In this document: positions 16,842 through 26,456 of the stretch, piece after piece
How the letters are laid out: every line of letters starts with the position of its first letter
How positions within the stretch are numbered: the stretch's first letter is position 1
Source of the DNA: Lachnospiraceae bacterium oral taxon 096
GTDB lineage: Bacteria > Bacillota > Clostridia > Lachnospirales > Lachnospiraceae
Assembly: GCA_018141845.1 (NCBI GenBank)
Contig: CP073340.1
Coordinates: 1,637,001-1,701,000, forward strand
Direction: 5' to 3'
DNA length: 64,000 nucleotides
The notes under the pieces: generated by a model
Told to the model about the DNA's origin: nothing
What the model saw: the letters and a program-made list of their open reading frames with translations, nothing else
Database searches by the model: none
Position numbers and translations under genes: made by a program

Positions 16842-18287
16842 ATGGAAGACCAAAAGAGAGCGCCAATTTATGAGGCATTGCAGGCATTGAGAAGAAAGAG
16901 AGTGGTTCCCTTTGATGTGCCAGGGCATAAGAGAGGAAGAGGAAACCCGGAGTTAGTAAAATTACTTGGGGAGCAATGTGTTGGATTAGATGTCAACTCG
17001 ATGAAGCCCCTAGATAATTTATGCCATCCAGTTTCCATTATTAGAGATGCAGAAAATTTGACAGCAGAAGCTTTTGGGGCAGCACATGCCTTTTTGATGG
17101 TGGGAGGAACAACATCAGCAGTGCAAAGTATGATTTTAAGTGTCTGCAAAGCAGGTGATGAAATTATTTTGCCAAGAAATGTGCATAAATCAGCCATCAA
17201 TGCTCTTGTTTTATGTGGTGCAAGACCTGTGTATGTGGAAATGAGTGTTCAAGACAGAATTGGCATTGCCTTAGGTATGGAAAATGAAAAGTTAAAGGCG
17301 GCCATCAAAAAGCATCCACATGCGGTGGCTGTGCTGGTCAATAATCCAACCTATTATGGTATTTGTTCGGACTTGAAAGAAATCGTGCAAATTGCACATC
17401 AGCATCAGATGAAGGTGTTGGTGGATGAGGCTCATGGCACGCATTTAAGTTTTCATGAGGAACTACCAATTTCTGCGATGCAGGCGGGAGCGGATATGGC
17501 GGCAATTTCTATGCACAAGTCGGGGGGAAGTCTGACGCAGAGCTCGATCCTATTGACGGGAAAAGAGATGAATCCAGAACATATCCGACAGATTATTAAT
17601 TTGACGCAGACAACGAGTGCATCCTATCTTCTTTTGTCTAGTTTAGATATTTCTAGGAGAAATTTAGCATTGCGTGGTCGGGAATCCTTTGATAAGGTGA
17701 TGATGATGGCCGAGTATGCAAGAAATGAAATCAATCAAATCGGTGGATATTATGCCTATGGCAGAGAACTTGTCGATGGAAAGAGTGTATATGATTTTGA
17801 TGTCACGAAGTTATCTGTGCACACACAGGGGATTGGCTTGACAGGAATTGAAGTCTATGATCTGTTGCGCGATGAGTATGACATTCAAATTGAATTTGGC
17901 GATATTGGAAATATTTTGGCTTATATTTCGATTGGAGATCGGATTCAGGATATTGAGCGATTAGTTGGTGCACTGGCAGATATTCGAAGATTGTATCAAA
18001 GAGATGGAAAGGATTTGATTGGGGGAGAGTATATTCAGCCAGAGGTTATCCTCTCACCACAGGAGGCATTTTATCGTCCGAGAAAGATGTTACCAATCAA
18101 AGAAAGTGCAGGAAATGTCTGTGGTGAATTTGCCATGTGCTATCCACCAGGAATTCCAATTCTAGCACCAGGAGAGTTGATCACACAAGAAATTGTAGAA
18201 TATATTTTGTTTGCGAAGGACAGGGGATGTTCTTTGCAGGGAACAGAAGATCCAAATGTAGAATATTTGAATGTCATTGAGAGGTAA
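16842..18287 (+). CDS. speA: Arginine (Orn/Lys/Arg-family) decarboxylase
   Basis: A 481-residue PLP enzyme of the fold-type I Orn/Lys/Arg decarboxylase group, the same type as Bacillus subtilis SpeA. Motifs: VPGHKRGRG near residue 27, VDEAHGTH (PLP-ring Asp) and the PLP lysine in SMHKSGGSLTQ. The C-terminal domain ends with YPPGIPILAPGE. Arginine is the most likely substrate because agmatine deiminase and carbamoylputrescine amidase lie in the same operon; lysine or ornithine activity is not excluded by sequence. It begins immediately after the ArsC-like stop and is followed three bases later by the speE homologue. Confidence 0.9.
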   Translation: MEDQKRAPIYEALQALRRKRVVPFDVPGHKRGRGNPELVKLLGEQCVGLDVNSMKPLDNLCHPVSIIRDAENLTAEAFGAAHAFLMVGGTTSAVQSMILSVCKAGDEIILPRNVHKSAINALVLCGARPVYVEMSVQDRIGIALGMENEKLKAAIKKHPHAVAVLVNNPTYYGICSDLKEIVQIAHQHQMKVLVDEAHGTHLSFHEELPISAMQAGADMAAISMHKSGGSLTQSSILLTGKEMNPEHIRQIINLTQTTSASYLLLSSLDISRRNLALRGRESFDKVMMMAEYARNEINQIGGYYAYGRELVDGKSVYDFDVTKLSVHTQGIGLTGIEVYDLLRDEYDIQIEFGDIGNILAYISIGDRIQDIERLVGALADIRRLYQRDGKDLIGGEYIQPEVILSPQEAFYRPRKMLPIKESAGNVCGEFAMCYPPGIPILAPGELITQEIVEYILFAKDRGCSLQGTEDPNVEYLNVIER

Positions 18288-18290
18288 AAT

Positions 18291-19148
18291 ATGGAGATGT
18301 GGTTTTCAGAGTTGCACACCGAAAATGTGAAACTTTCTATTCGAACAGATAAACAGCTGTTTTCAGGACAGAGTGACTTTCAAAGGATTGATGTATTTAC
18401 ATCCCTAGAATTTGGCAAGGTGTTGACGTTAAATGGCAATATTTTATTTTCTGAGGCAGATGAATTTGTGTACAATGAAATGGTTGTACATGTGCCAATG
18501 AGCGTCCATCCCAATGCAAAAAAGGTATTAATTATTGGTGGAGTGGATGGGGGGGTGGCCAGAGAGTTTGCCCACTATCCAGAAATTGAAGAGATTGATA
18601 TTGTCGATCCTGACCATATGCTCTTTGATGTTTGCAAGCAATTTTTTCCAGAGACGGCTACAGGCTTAGAAGATCCAAGGGTAAAGATTTTTTATGAAGA
18701 TGGTTTGCGATTTCTAAGAAAATACAATAATGAGTATGATATCATTATCAATGATGCCACAGACCCATTTGGCTATACAGAGGGGCTTTTTACTAAGGAA
18801 TTTTATGGTGCAGGATATCGAGCTCTCAAGGAAGATGGCATTATGGTCTATCAGCATGGCAGTCCGTTTTATGATGAAGATGAGGCGGCGTGCCGAAGTA
18901 TGCACAGAAAGGCCTATCGAAGTTTTCCAATTAGCCGTGTCTATCAAGCCCATATTCCAACCTGCCCATCAGGATATTGGCTCTTTGGATTTGCATCCAA
19001 AAAATATCATCCACTGAAAGATTTTGATGGCAAGAAATGGAAGGAAAAAAATATTAAAACTTGGTATTATTCTGCAAATTTGCATCAAGGGGCATTTATG
19101 CTTCCTAGATATGTAGAGGAATTATTAGAAGAGGAGGAAAGTAGATGA
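18291..19148 (+). CDS. speE: Spermidine synthase family protein
   Basis: A 285-residue aminopropyltransferase-family protein with a Rossmann methyltransferase-like fold. The nucleotide loop reads IIGGVDGGVARE where classical enzymes have GGGDGG; the next acidic motif is IDIVDPDH instead of the usual EID. The aspartates around the amine site are kept (NDATDPFGYTEGLF). SpeE needs decarboxylated SAM, made by SpeD, but no speD is in the operon. The gene sits instead beside the carboxyspermidine dehydrogenase and decarboxylase, which makes spermidine without decarboxylated SAM. So the real donor or product is open. It overlaps the next gene by four bases (ATGA). Confidence 0.85.
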   Translation: MEMWFSELHTENVKLSIRTDKQLFSGQSDFQRIDVFTSLEFGKVLTLNGNILFSEADEFVYNEMVVHVPMSVHPNAKKVLIIGGVDGGVAREFAHYPEIEEIDIVDPDHMLFDVCKQFFPETATGLEDPRVKIFYEDGLRFLRKYNNEYDIIINDATDPFGYTEGLFTKEFYGAGYRALKEDGIMVYQHGSPFYDEDEAACRSMHRKAYRSFPISRVYQAHIPTCPSGYWLFGFASKKYHPLKDFDGKKWKEKNIKTWYYSANLHQGAFMLPRYVEELLEEEESR

Positions 19149-20404
19149 GTAGAGTATTGATTATTGGTTGTGGTGGTGTTGCGAGAGTGGCTATTGCAAA
19201 ATGCACACAGGTATCCGATGTTTTTTCTGAAATTATGATTGCAAGTCGAACAAAGAAAAAATGTGACGAGTTAAAGAAAGAGTTAGAGGCAAAGACAACG
19301 ACAAAAATTCAAACTGCACAGGTGGACGCAGATAATGTGGAGGAACTTGTTCAACTGATTGAGAGCTATCAGCCAGATGCCGTACTCAATGTTGCCTTGC
19401 CATATCAGGATTTGACAATTATGCAGGCTTGTTTGAAGACAAAGGTCGATTACATCGACACAGCAAATTATGAGGCAGAGGATACACAGGATCCTGAGTG
19501 GAGAAAGGTGTATGAAAAAAGATGTAGAGAGCTTGGCTTTACGGCTTATTTTGACTATTCTTGGCAGTGGAAGTACAAGGAAGAGTTTGAAAAGGCAGGA
19601 ATCACAGCACTACTGGGAAGTGGCTTTGATCCAGGGGTAACCAGCGTATTTTCTGCCTATGCACTTAAGCACTATTTTGATGAGATTCATACCATTGATA
19701 TTTTGGATTGCAATGGTGGAGACCACGGATATCCATTTGCAACTAATTTTAATCCGGAGATTAATTTGAGAGAGGTTTCTGCACCAGGATCCTATTGGGA
19801 AGATGGAAAATGGATTGAGGTAGATGCAATGAGCATCAAGAGAGAGTATGATTTTCCACAAGTGGGAATGAAGGATATGTATTTATTGCACCATGAAGAA
19901 ATTGAATCCTTGGCAAAAAATATTCCAGGAATTCGCCGTATTCGCTTCTTTATGACCTTTGGACAGAGCTATCTCACCCATATGAAATGTCTGGAAAATG
20001 TCGGAATGCTTTCTACAGAGCCGATTGAATTTCAGGGGCAAAAGATTGTGCCAATTCAATTTTTAAAAGCACTCCTTCCTGACCCAGCATCTCTAGGGCC
20101 AAGAACGGTGGGAAAGACCAACATTGGTTGTATCTTTACTGGGGTAAAGGATGGAAAGGAGAGAACCATCTATATCTACAATGTGTGTGACCATCAAGAG
20201 TGCTACAAGGAAGTTGGCTCTCAGGCAATTTCTTACACCACAGGTGTCCCAGCGATGATTGGAACAATGATGGTTGTCACAAACAAATGGAAGAAAGCGG
20301 GTGTCTTTAATGTGGAAGAATTTGATCCAGATCCATTTATGGAGGCATTAAATACCTATGGTTTGCCTTGGGTTGTCGATGAAAACCCAAAGATTGTGGA
20401 GTAG
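19145..20404 (+). CDS. Carboxynorspermidine/carboxyspermidine dehydrogenase
   Basis: A 419-residue protein of the saccharopine dehydrogenase family, the CASDH/CANSDH type. It condenses aspartate semialdehyde with putrescine (or diaminopropane) and reduces the product with NADPH to carboxyspermidine. The Rossmann motif is VLIIGCGGVARVA at the N-terminus; DTANYE, GSGFDPGVTSVF and the late QAISYTTGVPA match the family. Its decarboxylase partner follows three bases later. Together with SpeA, AguA and AguB this gives a complete route from arginine and aspartate semialdehyde to spermidine. Confidence 0.93.
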   Translation: MSRVLIIGCGGVARVAIAKCTQVSDVFSEIMIASRTKKKCDELKKELEAKTTTKIQTAQVDADNVEELVQLIESYQPDAVLNVALPYQDLTIMQACLKTKVDYIDTANYEAEDTQDPEWRKVYEKRCRELGFTAYFDYSWQWKYKEEFEKAGITALLGSGFDPGVTSVFSAYALKHYFDEIHTIDILDCNGGDHGYPFATNFNPEINLREVSAPGSYWEDGKWIEVDAMSIKREYDFPQVGMKDMYLLHHEEIESLAKNIPGIRRIRFFMTFGQSYLTHMKCLENVGMLSTEPIEFQGQKIVPIQFLKALLPDPASLGPRTVGKTNIGCIFTGVKDGKERTIYIYNVCDHQECYKEVGSQAISYTTGVPAMIGTMMVVTNKWKKAGVFNVEEFDPDPFMEALNTYGLPWVVDENPKIVE

Positions 20405-20407
20405 TGA

Positions 20408-21547
20408 ATGAGAATAGAAGAATTGCAGACCCCTTGCTATGTCATTGACAAGAGGCAATTGGAAGAAAATCTAAAAATTTTAAGAGAGGTCGCCGACGAA
20501 GCAGGTTGTAAGATTTTGTTGGCACAAAAGGCATATTCTTGCTATGATACCTATCCTCTAATTGCCAAGTACCTAGATGGGACGACGGCAAGTGGACTTT
20601 TTGAGGCAAGGCTTGGCTATGAAAAAATGGGCAAGGAAAATCATATTTTTTCACCAGCTTATAAGGAGAAGGAATTTGATGAAATTGTTCAAATTTGTGA
20701 TCACATCCTCTTTAATTCGATTGCACAGGTCAATAAGTTTAAGGATCGATTGCGGGGAAGAAGTGCAGGGCTAAGAATTAATCCAGAGTGCTCAACCCAA
20801 GAGGGGCATGCCATTTATGATCCCTGTGCACCAGGTTCGAGACTAGGTGTGACGATCAAAAACTTTGATGAGAGTGTATTGGATGTCATTGATGGATTGC
20901 ATTTTCATACATTGTGTGAGCAAAATAGCGATGATCTGGTGAAGACACTATTGGCGGTCGAAGAAAAGTTTGGAAGGTACTTACATAGAGTGAAATGGCT
21001 CAATTTTGGTGGAGGTCATCACATTACAAGAAAAGACTATGACCGACAGACATTGATTGAGCAAATCCAGAGAGTGAAGAAAAAATATGGTGTAGAGGTC
21101 TATGTAGAGCCAGGGGAGGCCATTGCCCTCAATGCAGGATATTTGGTGACGGAAGTTCTTGAAAAGGTGAACAATGGCATTACCACGCTTATTTTAGATG
21201 CTTCTGCTGCCTGTCATATGCCGGATGTATTGGAAATGCCCTATCGCCCACCACTTCGAGATGGATTTTTGCCAGAAGAAAAACCGTTTTGCTATCGACT
21301 TTCTTCCGTAACTTGTCTTGCGGGAGATGTGATTGGAGATTATTCATTTGAAAAAGAAGTCCATATCGGAGATAAATTATATTTTGAAGATATGGCAATC
21401 TACTCGATGGTCAAGAATAATACCTTTAATGGAATGCCTCTGCCCTCCATTGCCCTAATGGATGAAGAGGGAGAATGTGAAGTGATTAAGGAATTCGGAT
21501 ATATGGATTTTGCACAGAGACTGGGGGGAAAGTATGGCAACACCTAG
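20408..21547 (+). CDS. nspC: Carboxynorspermidine/carboxyspermidine decarboxylase
   Basis: A 379-residue PLP enzyme of the alanine-racemase-fold decarboxylases. It removes the carboxyl group of carboxyspermidine to give spermidine. Seen motifs: TPCYVIDKRQLEENL at the N-terminus, the PLP lysine in LLAQKAYSCYDTYPL, the GLHFHTLCEQ strand, NFGGGHH and VEPGEAIALNAGYLV. It lies between its dehydrogenase and agmatine deiminase, overlapping the latter by 14 bases. Substrate length (norspermidine or spermidine) cannot be told from sequence; putrescine-forming neighbours favour spermidine. Confidence 0.95.
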   Translation: MRIEELQTPCYVIDKRQLEENLKILREVADEAGCKILLAQKAYSCYDTYPLIAKYLDGTTASGLFEARLGYEKMGKENHIFSPAYKEKEFDEIVQICDHILFNSIAQVNKFKDRLRGRSAGLRINPECSTQEGHAIYDPCAPGSRLGVTIKNFDESVLDVIDGLHFHTLCEQNSDDLVKTLLAVEEKFGRYLHRVKWLNFGGGHHITRKDYDRQTLIEQIQRVKKKYGVEVYVEPGEAIALNAGYLVTEVLEKVNNGITTLILDASAACHMPDVLEMPYRPPLRDGFLPEEKPFCYRLSSVTCLAGDVIGDYSFEKEVHIGDKLYFEDMAIYSMVKNNTFNGMPLPSIALMDEEGECEVIKEFGYMDFAQRLGGKYGNT

Positions 21548-22628
21548 ACAATTAGGGTATTTTATGCCAGCAGAATTTGAAAAACATCACGGCTGCATCA
21601 TGATTTGGCCAGTGCGAGAGGGCTCGTGGCGGAATCAGGCAAAATTAGCGAAGGAAAAATTCGTAGAAATTGCAAGACATATTGCAAAATCGGAAAAAGT
21701 GTATATGCTCGCCGATGCCCTTCACTTTGATGAGGCAAGGAGAATGTTGCCAAGTGAAATTGAAGTGTGGAAGGTAGAAAACAATGATGCTTGGGCAAGA
21801 GATACCGCTCCGACATTTGTTGTCAATCAAAAAAAAGATTTGGGCGGAGTGGATTGGAAATTTAATGCTTGGGGTGGAGCAGTCGATGGCTTGTATGCCC
21901 ACTATCAAGAAGATGATGCTTTAGCTAAGCAATGTATCGATCGCTTGGGGGCAAGGTATTTTGATGCTCATCCCTTTGTGTTAGAAGGTGGATCCATTCA
22001 TGTCGACGGAGAAGGCACGGCCATAGTAACCGAGACTTGTCTGTTGAGTGCAGGGAGAAATCCTAATTTGAGCAAAGAAGAGATTGAAAAGCAGTTGAGG
22101 GAATACCTGGGCGTTGAGAAGGTGATTTGGCTTCCTTTTGGCATTTTTCATGATGAGACCAATGAGCATGTGGACAATGTGTGTGCTTTTGTTTGTCCTG
22201 GGGAGGTCGTTCTTGCCTGGTGTGAGGACAAAGATGATCCGCAATATGCAATGAGCCAGGCGGATGCATTGGTTTTAGAGAGCGAGAGGGATGCCAGAGG
22301 AAGAAAAATTAAGGTACATCGTCTTCCGGTGCCAAAGAAAAAGGTCTGCATTCGAAGGGATGAACTGGAGGGCTTTTCTTATGAAGAAGGCGAGCAGACA
22401 AGAGAAGAAGGCGAGAGACTTGCGGCAAGTTATGTCAATTTTTATATCTCTAATGGAGCTGTTTTATTGCCACAATTTCAGGATGAAAATGACCAAGTGG
22501 CCGTAAAGTTACTTTCTGAATTATTTCCAACAAGAGAAGTGATTCCTATTCAAGCGAGGGAAATCTTACTTGGTGGAGGGAATATTCATTGTATCACACA
22601 GCAAATTCCTCAATTTCAGAAAGGATAG
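21534..22628 (+). CDS. aguA: Agmatine deiminase
   Basis: A 364-residue agmatine deiminase of the guanidino-group-modifying family. It turns agmatine into N-carbamoylputrescine and ammonia. Motifs: GCIMIWPVREGSWR, NNDAWARDTAPTFVVN and DWKFNAWGG (substrate Asp/Trp), DETNEHVDN (catalytic His) and the nucleophilic Cys in LGGGNIHCITQQ at the C-terminus. I chose the ATG at 21534, with GGGGGG before it and MATPRQLGYFMPAE as usual N-terminus; it lies inside the end of nspC. AguB follows three bases later. Confidence 0.96.
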   Translation: MATPRQLGYFMPAEFEKHHGCIMIWPVREGSWRNQAKLAKEKFVEIARHIAKSEKVYMLADALHFDEARRMLPSEIEVWKVENNDAWARDTAPTFVVNQKKDLGGVDWKFNAWGGAVDGLYAHYQEDDALAKQCIDRLGARYFDAHPFVLEGGSIHVDGEGTAIVTETCLLSAGRNPNLSKEEIEKQLREYLGVEKVIWLPFGIFHDETNEHVDNVCAFVCPGEVVLAWCEDKDDPQYAMSQADALVLESERDARGRKIKVHRLPVPKKKVCIRRDELEGFSYEEGEQTREEGERLAASYVNFYISNGAVLLPQFQDENDQVAVKLLSELFPTREVIPIQAREILLGGGNIHCITQQIPQFQKG

Positions 22629-22631
22629 GAA

Positions 22632-23507
22632 ATGGAAAAGGTAAAAGTTGCAGCAGTGCAGATGAAGTGCACAAGGGATGTTGCCCAAAATATTCAAAGG
22701 GCAGATGAGATGGTCAAAGAGGCAGCCAAAAATGGAGCAAAGATCATTCTTCTTCCAGAGCTATTTGAGCGACAATATTTTTGTCAGGAAAGACGATATG
22801 ACTACTATGATTTTGCAAAGACTTTGGAAGAAAATGATGCCGTCCGTCATTTTGCAAAGTTAGCTAGGGAAGAAGATATTGTCCTTCCAATTAGTTTTTA
22901 TGAGAGAGATAAAAATGTATTGTATAATTCAGTGGCCATCATTGATGCCGATGGAAAGATTCTTGGCATTTACCGAAAGACCCATATTCCTGATGATCAC
23001 TATTATCAGGAAAAATTCTATTTTACACCGGGGAATACAGGGTTTAAGGTGTGGGAGACAAAGTATGGAAAAATTGGTGTGGGCATCTGCTGGGATCAAT
23101 GGTTTCCGGAGTGTGCAAGAAGTATGGCTTTGTTGGGAGCGGATATTTTGTTTTATCCTACAGCGATTGGAAGTGAGCCTATTTTGACTGTGGACAGCAT
23201 GCCACATTGGAAAAGGACGATACAAGGACACGCTGCGGCCAACATTGTCCCTGTAGTTGCGGCCAATCGCATTGGTCTTGAAAGTGTCACACCATGTGAA
23301 GAAAATGGTAATCAAAGTTCAGAGCTTCAATTTTATGGTTCCTCCTTTATCACGGATGCCCAAGGAGAAATGGTTGCTCTGGCCTCACGAGACCATGAAG
23401 AGATTTTGTATGCCGATATTGACCTTGTGAACAATTTAAAAGAGCGACTTTCGTGGGGGCTGTTTAGAGACAGAAGACCAAAAGAGTACCATATTATTAC
23501 AGATTAG
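22632..23507 (+). CDS. aguB: N-carbamoylputrescine amidase
   Basis: A 291-residue nitrilase-superfamily amidase that splits N-carbamoylputrescine to putrescine, CO2 and ammonia. The Glu-Lys-Cys triad is visible: LLPELFERQYFC, YRKTHIPDD and VGICWDQWFPE. The C-terminal WGLFRDRRPKEY ending is typical. It is the last gene of the polyamine operon; the next gene has its own promoter, although I see no strong terminator between. Confidence 0.96.
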   Translation: MEKVKVAAVQMKCTRDVAQNIQRADEMVKEAAKNGAKIILLPELFERQYFCQERRYDYYDFAKTLEENDAVRHFAKLAREEDIVLPISFYERDKNVLYNSVAIIDADGKILGIYRKTHIPDDHYYQEKFYFTPGNTGFKVWETKYGKIGVGICWDQWFPECARSMALLGADILFYPTAIGSEPILTVDSMPHWKRTIQGHAAANIVPVVAANRIGLESVTPCEENGNQSSELQFYGSSFITDAQGEMVALASRDHEEILYADIDLVNNLKERLSWGLFRDRRPKEYHIITD

Positions 23508-23530
23508 TTACAGAATTGTTGTGGAATCGC

Positions 23531-23559
23531 TTGCTTGAAAATGTAAAGAATGGTAGAAT
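23531..23559 (+). promoter_or_regulatory. Promoter of the glucosaminidase gene
   Basis: TTGCTT (23531-23536), a 17-base spacer and TAGAAT (23554-23559) with a TG extension, 37 bases before the start chosen. Confidence 0.6.
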
Positions 23560-23595
23560 GTACAGATGTACACAATAGAAAGGTTTAATAAACTT

Positions 23596-24654
23596 ATGAA
23601 TAAAAAGACATTGCTGTTTGCTGCATTTGCGGCAATGCAGTTGCCAAATATGAATCCATTAAAACAGGTTCAAGCAAGTGAAATTCAACAGTCCAATGTA
23701 GTGGATACAAACTTTGAAGATGCATTGACAAGAGAGGGATTTCCAGAAACCTACAAGGTTGCCCTGAGAAAATTGCACAGTCAACATCCCAATTGGATTT
23801 TTCGTGCAACGACAACCACGGAAGATTGGAACTTAGCACTAGAACAGGAAAAAGTTCCAGGAAGAAATTTAGTAGAAAGTTCTTCCTCTCGCCTGTGGAA
23901 GTCGACTTCAGCAAAAGTTTATGATATTGCCACAGGAAAATGGAAGGGATTTGATTCAAGTCGCTGGGTTCAGGCCTCAGATGAGGTGATTGCCTATCAC
24001 TTAGATCCAAGAAATTTTTTAAATGAAGAGGACATTTTCCAATTTATTGATCAAGAGTATGTGGATGGAGAACAGAGCATAGAGGGTGTGGAAAAGATTT
24101 TAAAGGGCACCTTTATGGAAAATCAAAATGCGGAGACGATGTCCTATGCACAGGCCATTTTTTTGGCAGGTAGAAACAATGGTGTGAATCCCTATTTGCT
24201 CGCATCCATGATAGTCAATGAACAGGGAGCAAAGGGAAGTAGCAGTATCATCAGCGGAACAGATGCCGATTACAGGGGAATTTATAATTATTACAATATT
24301 GAAGCGTATCAAAAAAATGGAAAAACAGCAGCAAAAAATGGTCTAGCTTGGGCTTCAAAAGAAGATAGCTATGGCAGACCTTGGAATACAAGGGAAAAGG
24401 CCATTGCTGGTGGTGCAATGTACTATGCCAATAATTATCTATCCAATGCACAGACAACTTCTTATCTAAAGAAGTTTGATGTTGCGAGTAGCAATCCCTA
24501 TGTACATCAATATATGACAGCGATTAATGGTGCACTAAAAGAGGGAAGACGCTTAAAGAAGGCATACGAAGATATCTTGGATACAGAGATTACATTTACG
24601 ATTCCGGTATATGGCAATATGCCAGATCATATAGCAAAATTACCAACAGAGTAA
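23596..24654 (+). CDS. Secreted N-acetylglucosaminidase-type wall hydrolase
   Basis: A 352-residue exported protein with a Glucosaminidase (GH73-like) domain, expected to cut glycan strands of peptidoglycan. The signal peptide is MNKKTLLFAAFAAMQLPNMN followed by a QVQA-type cleavage region. The middle has HPNWIFRATTTTEDWNLAL and DPRNFLNEEDIFQF, as in clostridial glucosaminidases; the catalytic glutamate is probably in MIVNEQGAKGSS, and YNYYNIEAYQ fits the family. I prefer the ATG at 23596, with AGAAAGG upstream, over the one at 23566. The cohesin-domain protein follows after 23 bases, so the two may be co-transcribed. Confidence 0.85.
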   Translation: MNKKTLLFAAFAAMQLPNMNPLKQVQASEIQQSNVVDTNFEDALTREGFPETYKVALRKLHSQHPNWIFRATTTTEDWNLALEQEKVPGRNLVESSSSRLWKSTSAKVYDIATGKWKGFDSSRWVQASDEVIAYHLDPRNFLNEEDIFQFIDQEYVDGEQSIEGVEKILKGTFMENQNAETMSYAQAIFLAGRNNGVNPYLLASMIVNEQGAKGSSSIISGTDADYRGIYNYYNIEAYQKNGKTAAKNGLAWASKEDSYGRPWNTREKAIAGGAMYYANNYLSNAQTTSYLKKFDVASSNPYVHQYMTAINGALKEGRRLKKAYEDILDTEITFTIPVYGNMPDHIAKLPTE

Positions 24655-24677
24655 ATGATCATTAAAGGAGACAAATA

Positions 24678-26447
24678 ATGAAGAAATTACGCAAAAAAGT
24701 AGTCAATGGCTTAGCGATGGGCATTTGTTGTTTGGGTTTATCTGTGACACCAATGTTTACAACAACAGCACATGCTTTGACTGCACGCATCGCATTTTCA
24801 GATCCTACGACAAGTGCTGGAGAAGAATTTAAAGTGACAATGAAGGTTATTTCTGTAGATGGTGGTAGCATTGGCGACAATAGTATTGTGATTAAGTATG
24901 ATACTTCTTATTTGAAGTTTGTAGATGGAACGAATGCCACATCCTATGGAGATGGCACTGTGCGTGTGGCAGGAAAGGTGGGAGATAATCCCTATGAATT
25001 TGCCTACACATTGACCTTTAAGGCATTAAAACAGGGTGAAACAAATATTGATGTTAAATCTTGGGGAATTTTAGATAAAGACAATAATGCGGCTTCACTC
25101 GATAAGAGAGGTAGCTCAAAGATTACCATCAGTGAAGCTGCTGCGGCAACAACGACAGCAGAAAGCAGTTCGCAAGAAACAACTACGGCACAGGAGACAA
25201 CTACGGCACAGACAACAGCAGAAACTTCTTCTACAGCAGAAAGTAGTAGTGCTTCACAAAGTAGTGAAACATCAAGTCAAAAGTCCAGTGACGCATCTTC
25301 TAGTGCTCAAACCAGTGCAGCAGGTGAAACAAAGGCCTATAGTGATGCCGATGGCATTGTCATTGAAGGAAAAAAATACACCTTGGCAAAAACATTTGAT
25401 AAGTCTCTGCTTCCAGAAAACTTTGATGAGGCCAAGTATGATTATCATGGAACAACGGTTGCAGCGGGAAAGGAACTCGATGGCAATCTTGTGGTGATGT
25501 ATTTAAATGCAGAAGATGGCAGTGGAAGTCTTTTCTTCTACAATGAGGCAACGGACACTTGGATGGAAGATTCACCAGTGACTGTTGCGGCAAAGACGGT
25601 GACACCCATTCCTCTCGACGAGGGCCTAGCTGTGCCAAAAGGATTTGAAGAGGCAACCCTAGATGTCAATGGCAAGAAGATTAAGGGCTGGGTTTGGGCT
25701 ACCGATAAGGAGCACAATTATGTGGTTGTCTACGGAATGAATAAGGATGGCAATAAGGACTTTTATCGCTTGGACTTAAAAGAGATGACCATACAGCGTT
25801 ACTTTGAAGATCCAGCCATTGATGGAAATACCGCAGATTATGTAGATACCTTCCAACAATACAAACAATTGAAGCTAGATTACAAAAAGCGTGGCAATAA
25901 ATTGCATATTGTAGCAGGTGTAGCTGGCATTGCAATTTTGGGATTTCTCTATCTTGCCTTTAGAGATTTAAAGAGTGGAAAAAAGAAGGTGGCAGATAGA
26001 AAGGATACACCAACCGTAAGTGGTGGACCTTCACCAAAGCCAAAGCAAGATACAAAACCTGAGGTTCAGCCTGAAATTAAGCCAGAGGCAAAGGCAGAAT
26101 TTCACCCAGAGCCAGAAGTAAAAGAGCAGGCACCACAGGTACCAACCTTTGAATTTAATGAGGATGAGTTAAAGGACCTCTATCCAGATACCGATGATGA
26201 GGAAAATGCAGATGACTATGCAGAGGAGTATGCAGGAATGGCAGAAAAGCCAGAAGAGATGGAAAAAATTCGTGAATTTGATCCATCTACTGCCAATATC
26301 ACCGTTGTCTATGATGAGGACGATGACAAGGATATCCCAGAATTGCCAAGTTTGGCCAATGAGATCAACTTGCAGTTGAACAATTCAATGATGTTTAAGG
26401 GAAATGGAAAGCGCCGTTCAAAGAAAGTAAAGATTGATAAGAAGTAA
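24678..26447 (+). CDS. Cohesin-domain membrane-anchored protein
   Basis: A 589-residue surface protein. It has a signal peptide (MKKLRKKVVNGLAMGICCLG, cleavage near AHA-L), a cohesin-like domain at about residues 35-150 (AFSDPTTSAGEEFKVTMKV), a Ser/Thr/Glu-rich linker at about 155-215, a second extracellular region, one membrane span near residues 415-435 (LHIVAGVAGIAILGFLYLAF) and a long acidic, proline-rich cytoplasmic tail of about 150 residues. Cohesins usually bind dockerins; no dockerin is in the window, so the partner is unknown. The tail with runs of Asp/Glu is unusual for a cohesin protein and may talk to cytoplasmic partners. AAAGGAGA precedes the ATG. Confidence 0.85.
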   Translation: MKKLRKKVVNGLAMGICCLGLSVTPMFTTTAHALTARIAFSDPTTSAGEEFKVTMKVISVDGGSIGDNSIVIKYDTSYLKFVDGTNATSYGDGTVRVAGKVGDNPYEFAYTLTFKALKQGETNIDVKSWGILDKDNNAASLDKRGSSKITISEAAAATTTAESSSQETTTAQETTTAQTTAETSSTAESSSASQSSETSSQKSSDASSSAQTSAAGETKAYSDADGIVIEGKKYTLAKTFDKSLLPENFDEAKYDYHGTTVAAGKELDGNLVVMYLNAEDGSGSLFFYNEATDTWMEDSPVTVAAKTVTPIPLDEGLAVPKGFEEATLDVNGKKIKGWVWATDKEHNYVVVYGMNKDGNKDFYRLDLKEMTIQRYFEDPAIDGNTADYVDTFQQYKQLKLDYKKRGNKLHIVAGVAGIAILGFLYLAFRDLKSGKKKVADRKDTPTVSGGPSPKPKQDTKPEVQPEIKPEAKAEFHPEPEVKEQAPQVPTFEFNEDELKDLYPDTDDEENADDYAEEYAGMAEKPEEMEKIREFDPSTANITVVYDEDDDKDIPELPSLANEINLQLNNSMMFKGNGKRRSKKVKIDKK

Positions 26448-26456
26448 GAAATAGAA

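Noticed and set aside
25087..25497. 136-codon frame rich in Gln and Leu
   Set aside because: Frame-shifted reading of the Ser/Thr-rich linker of the cohesin-domain protein.
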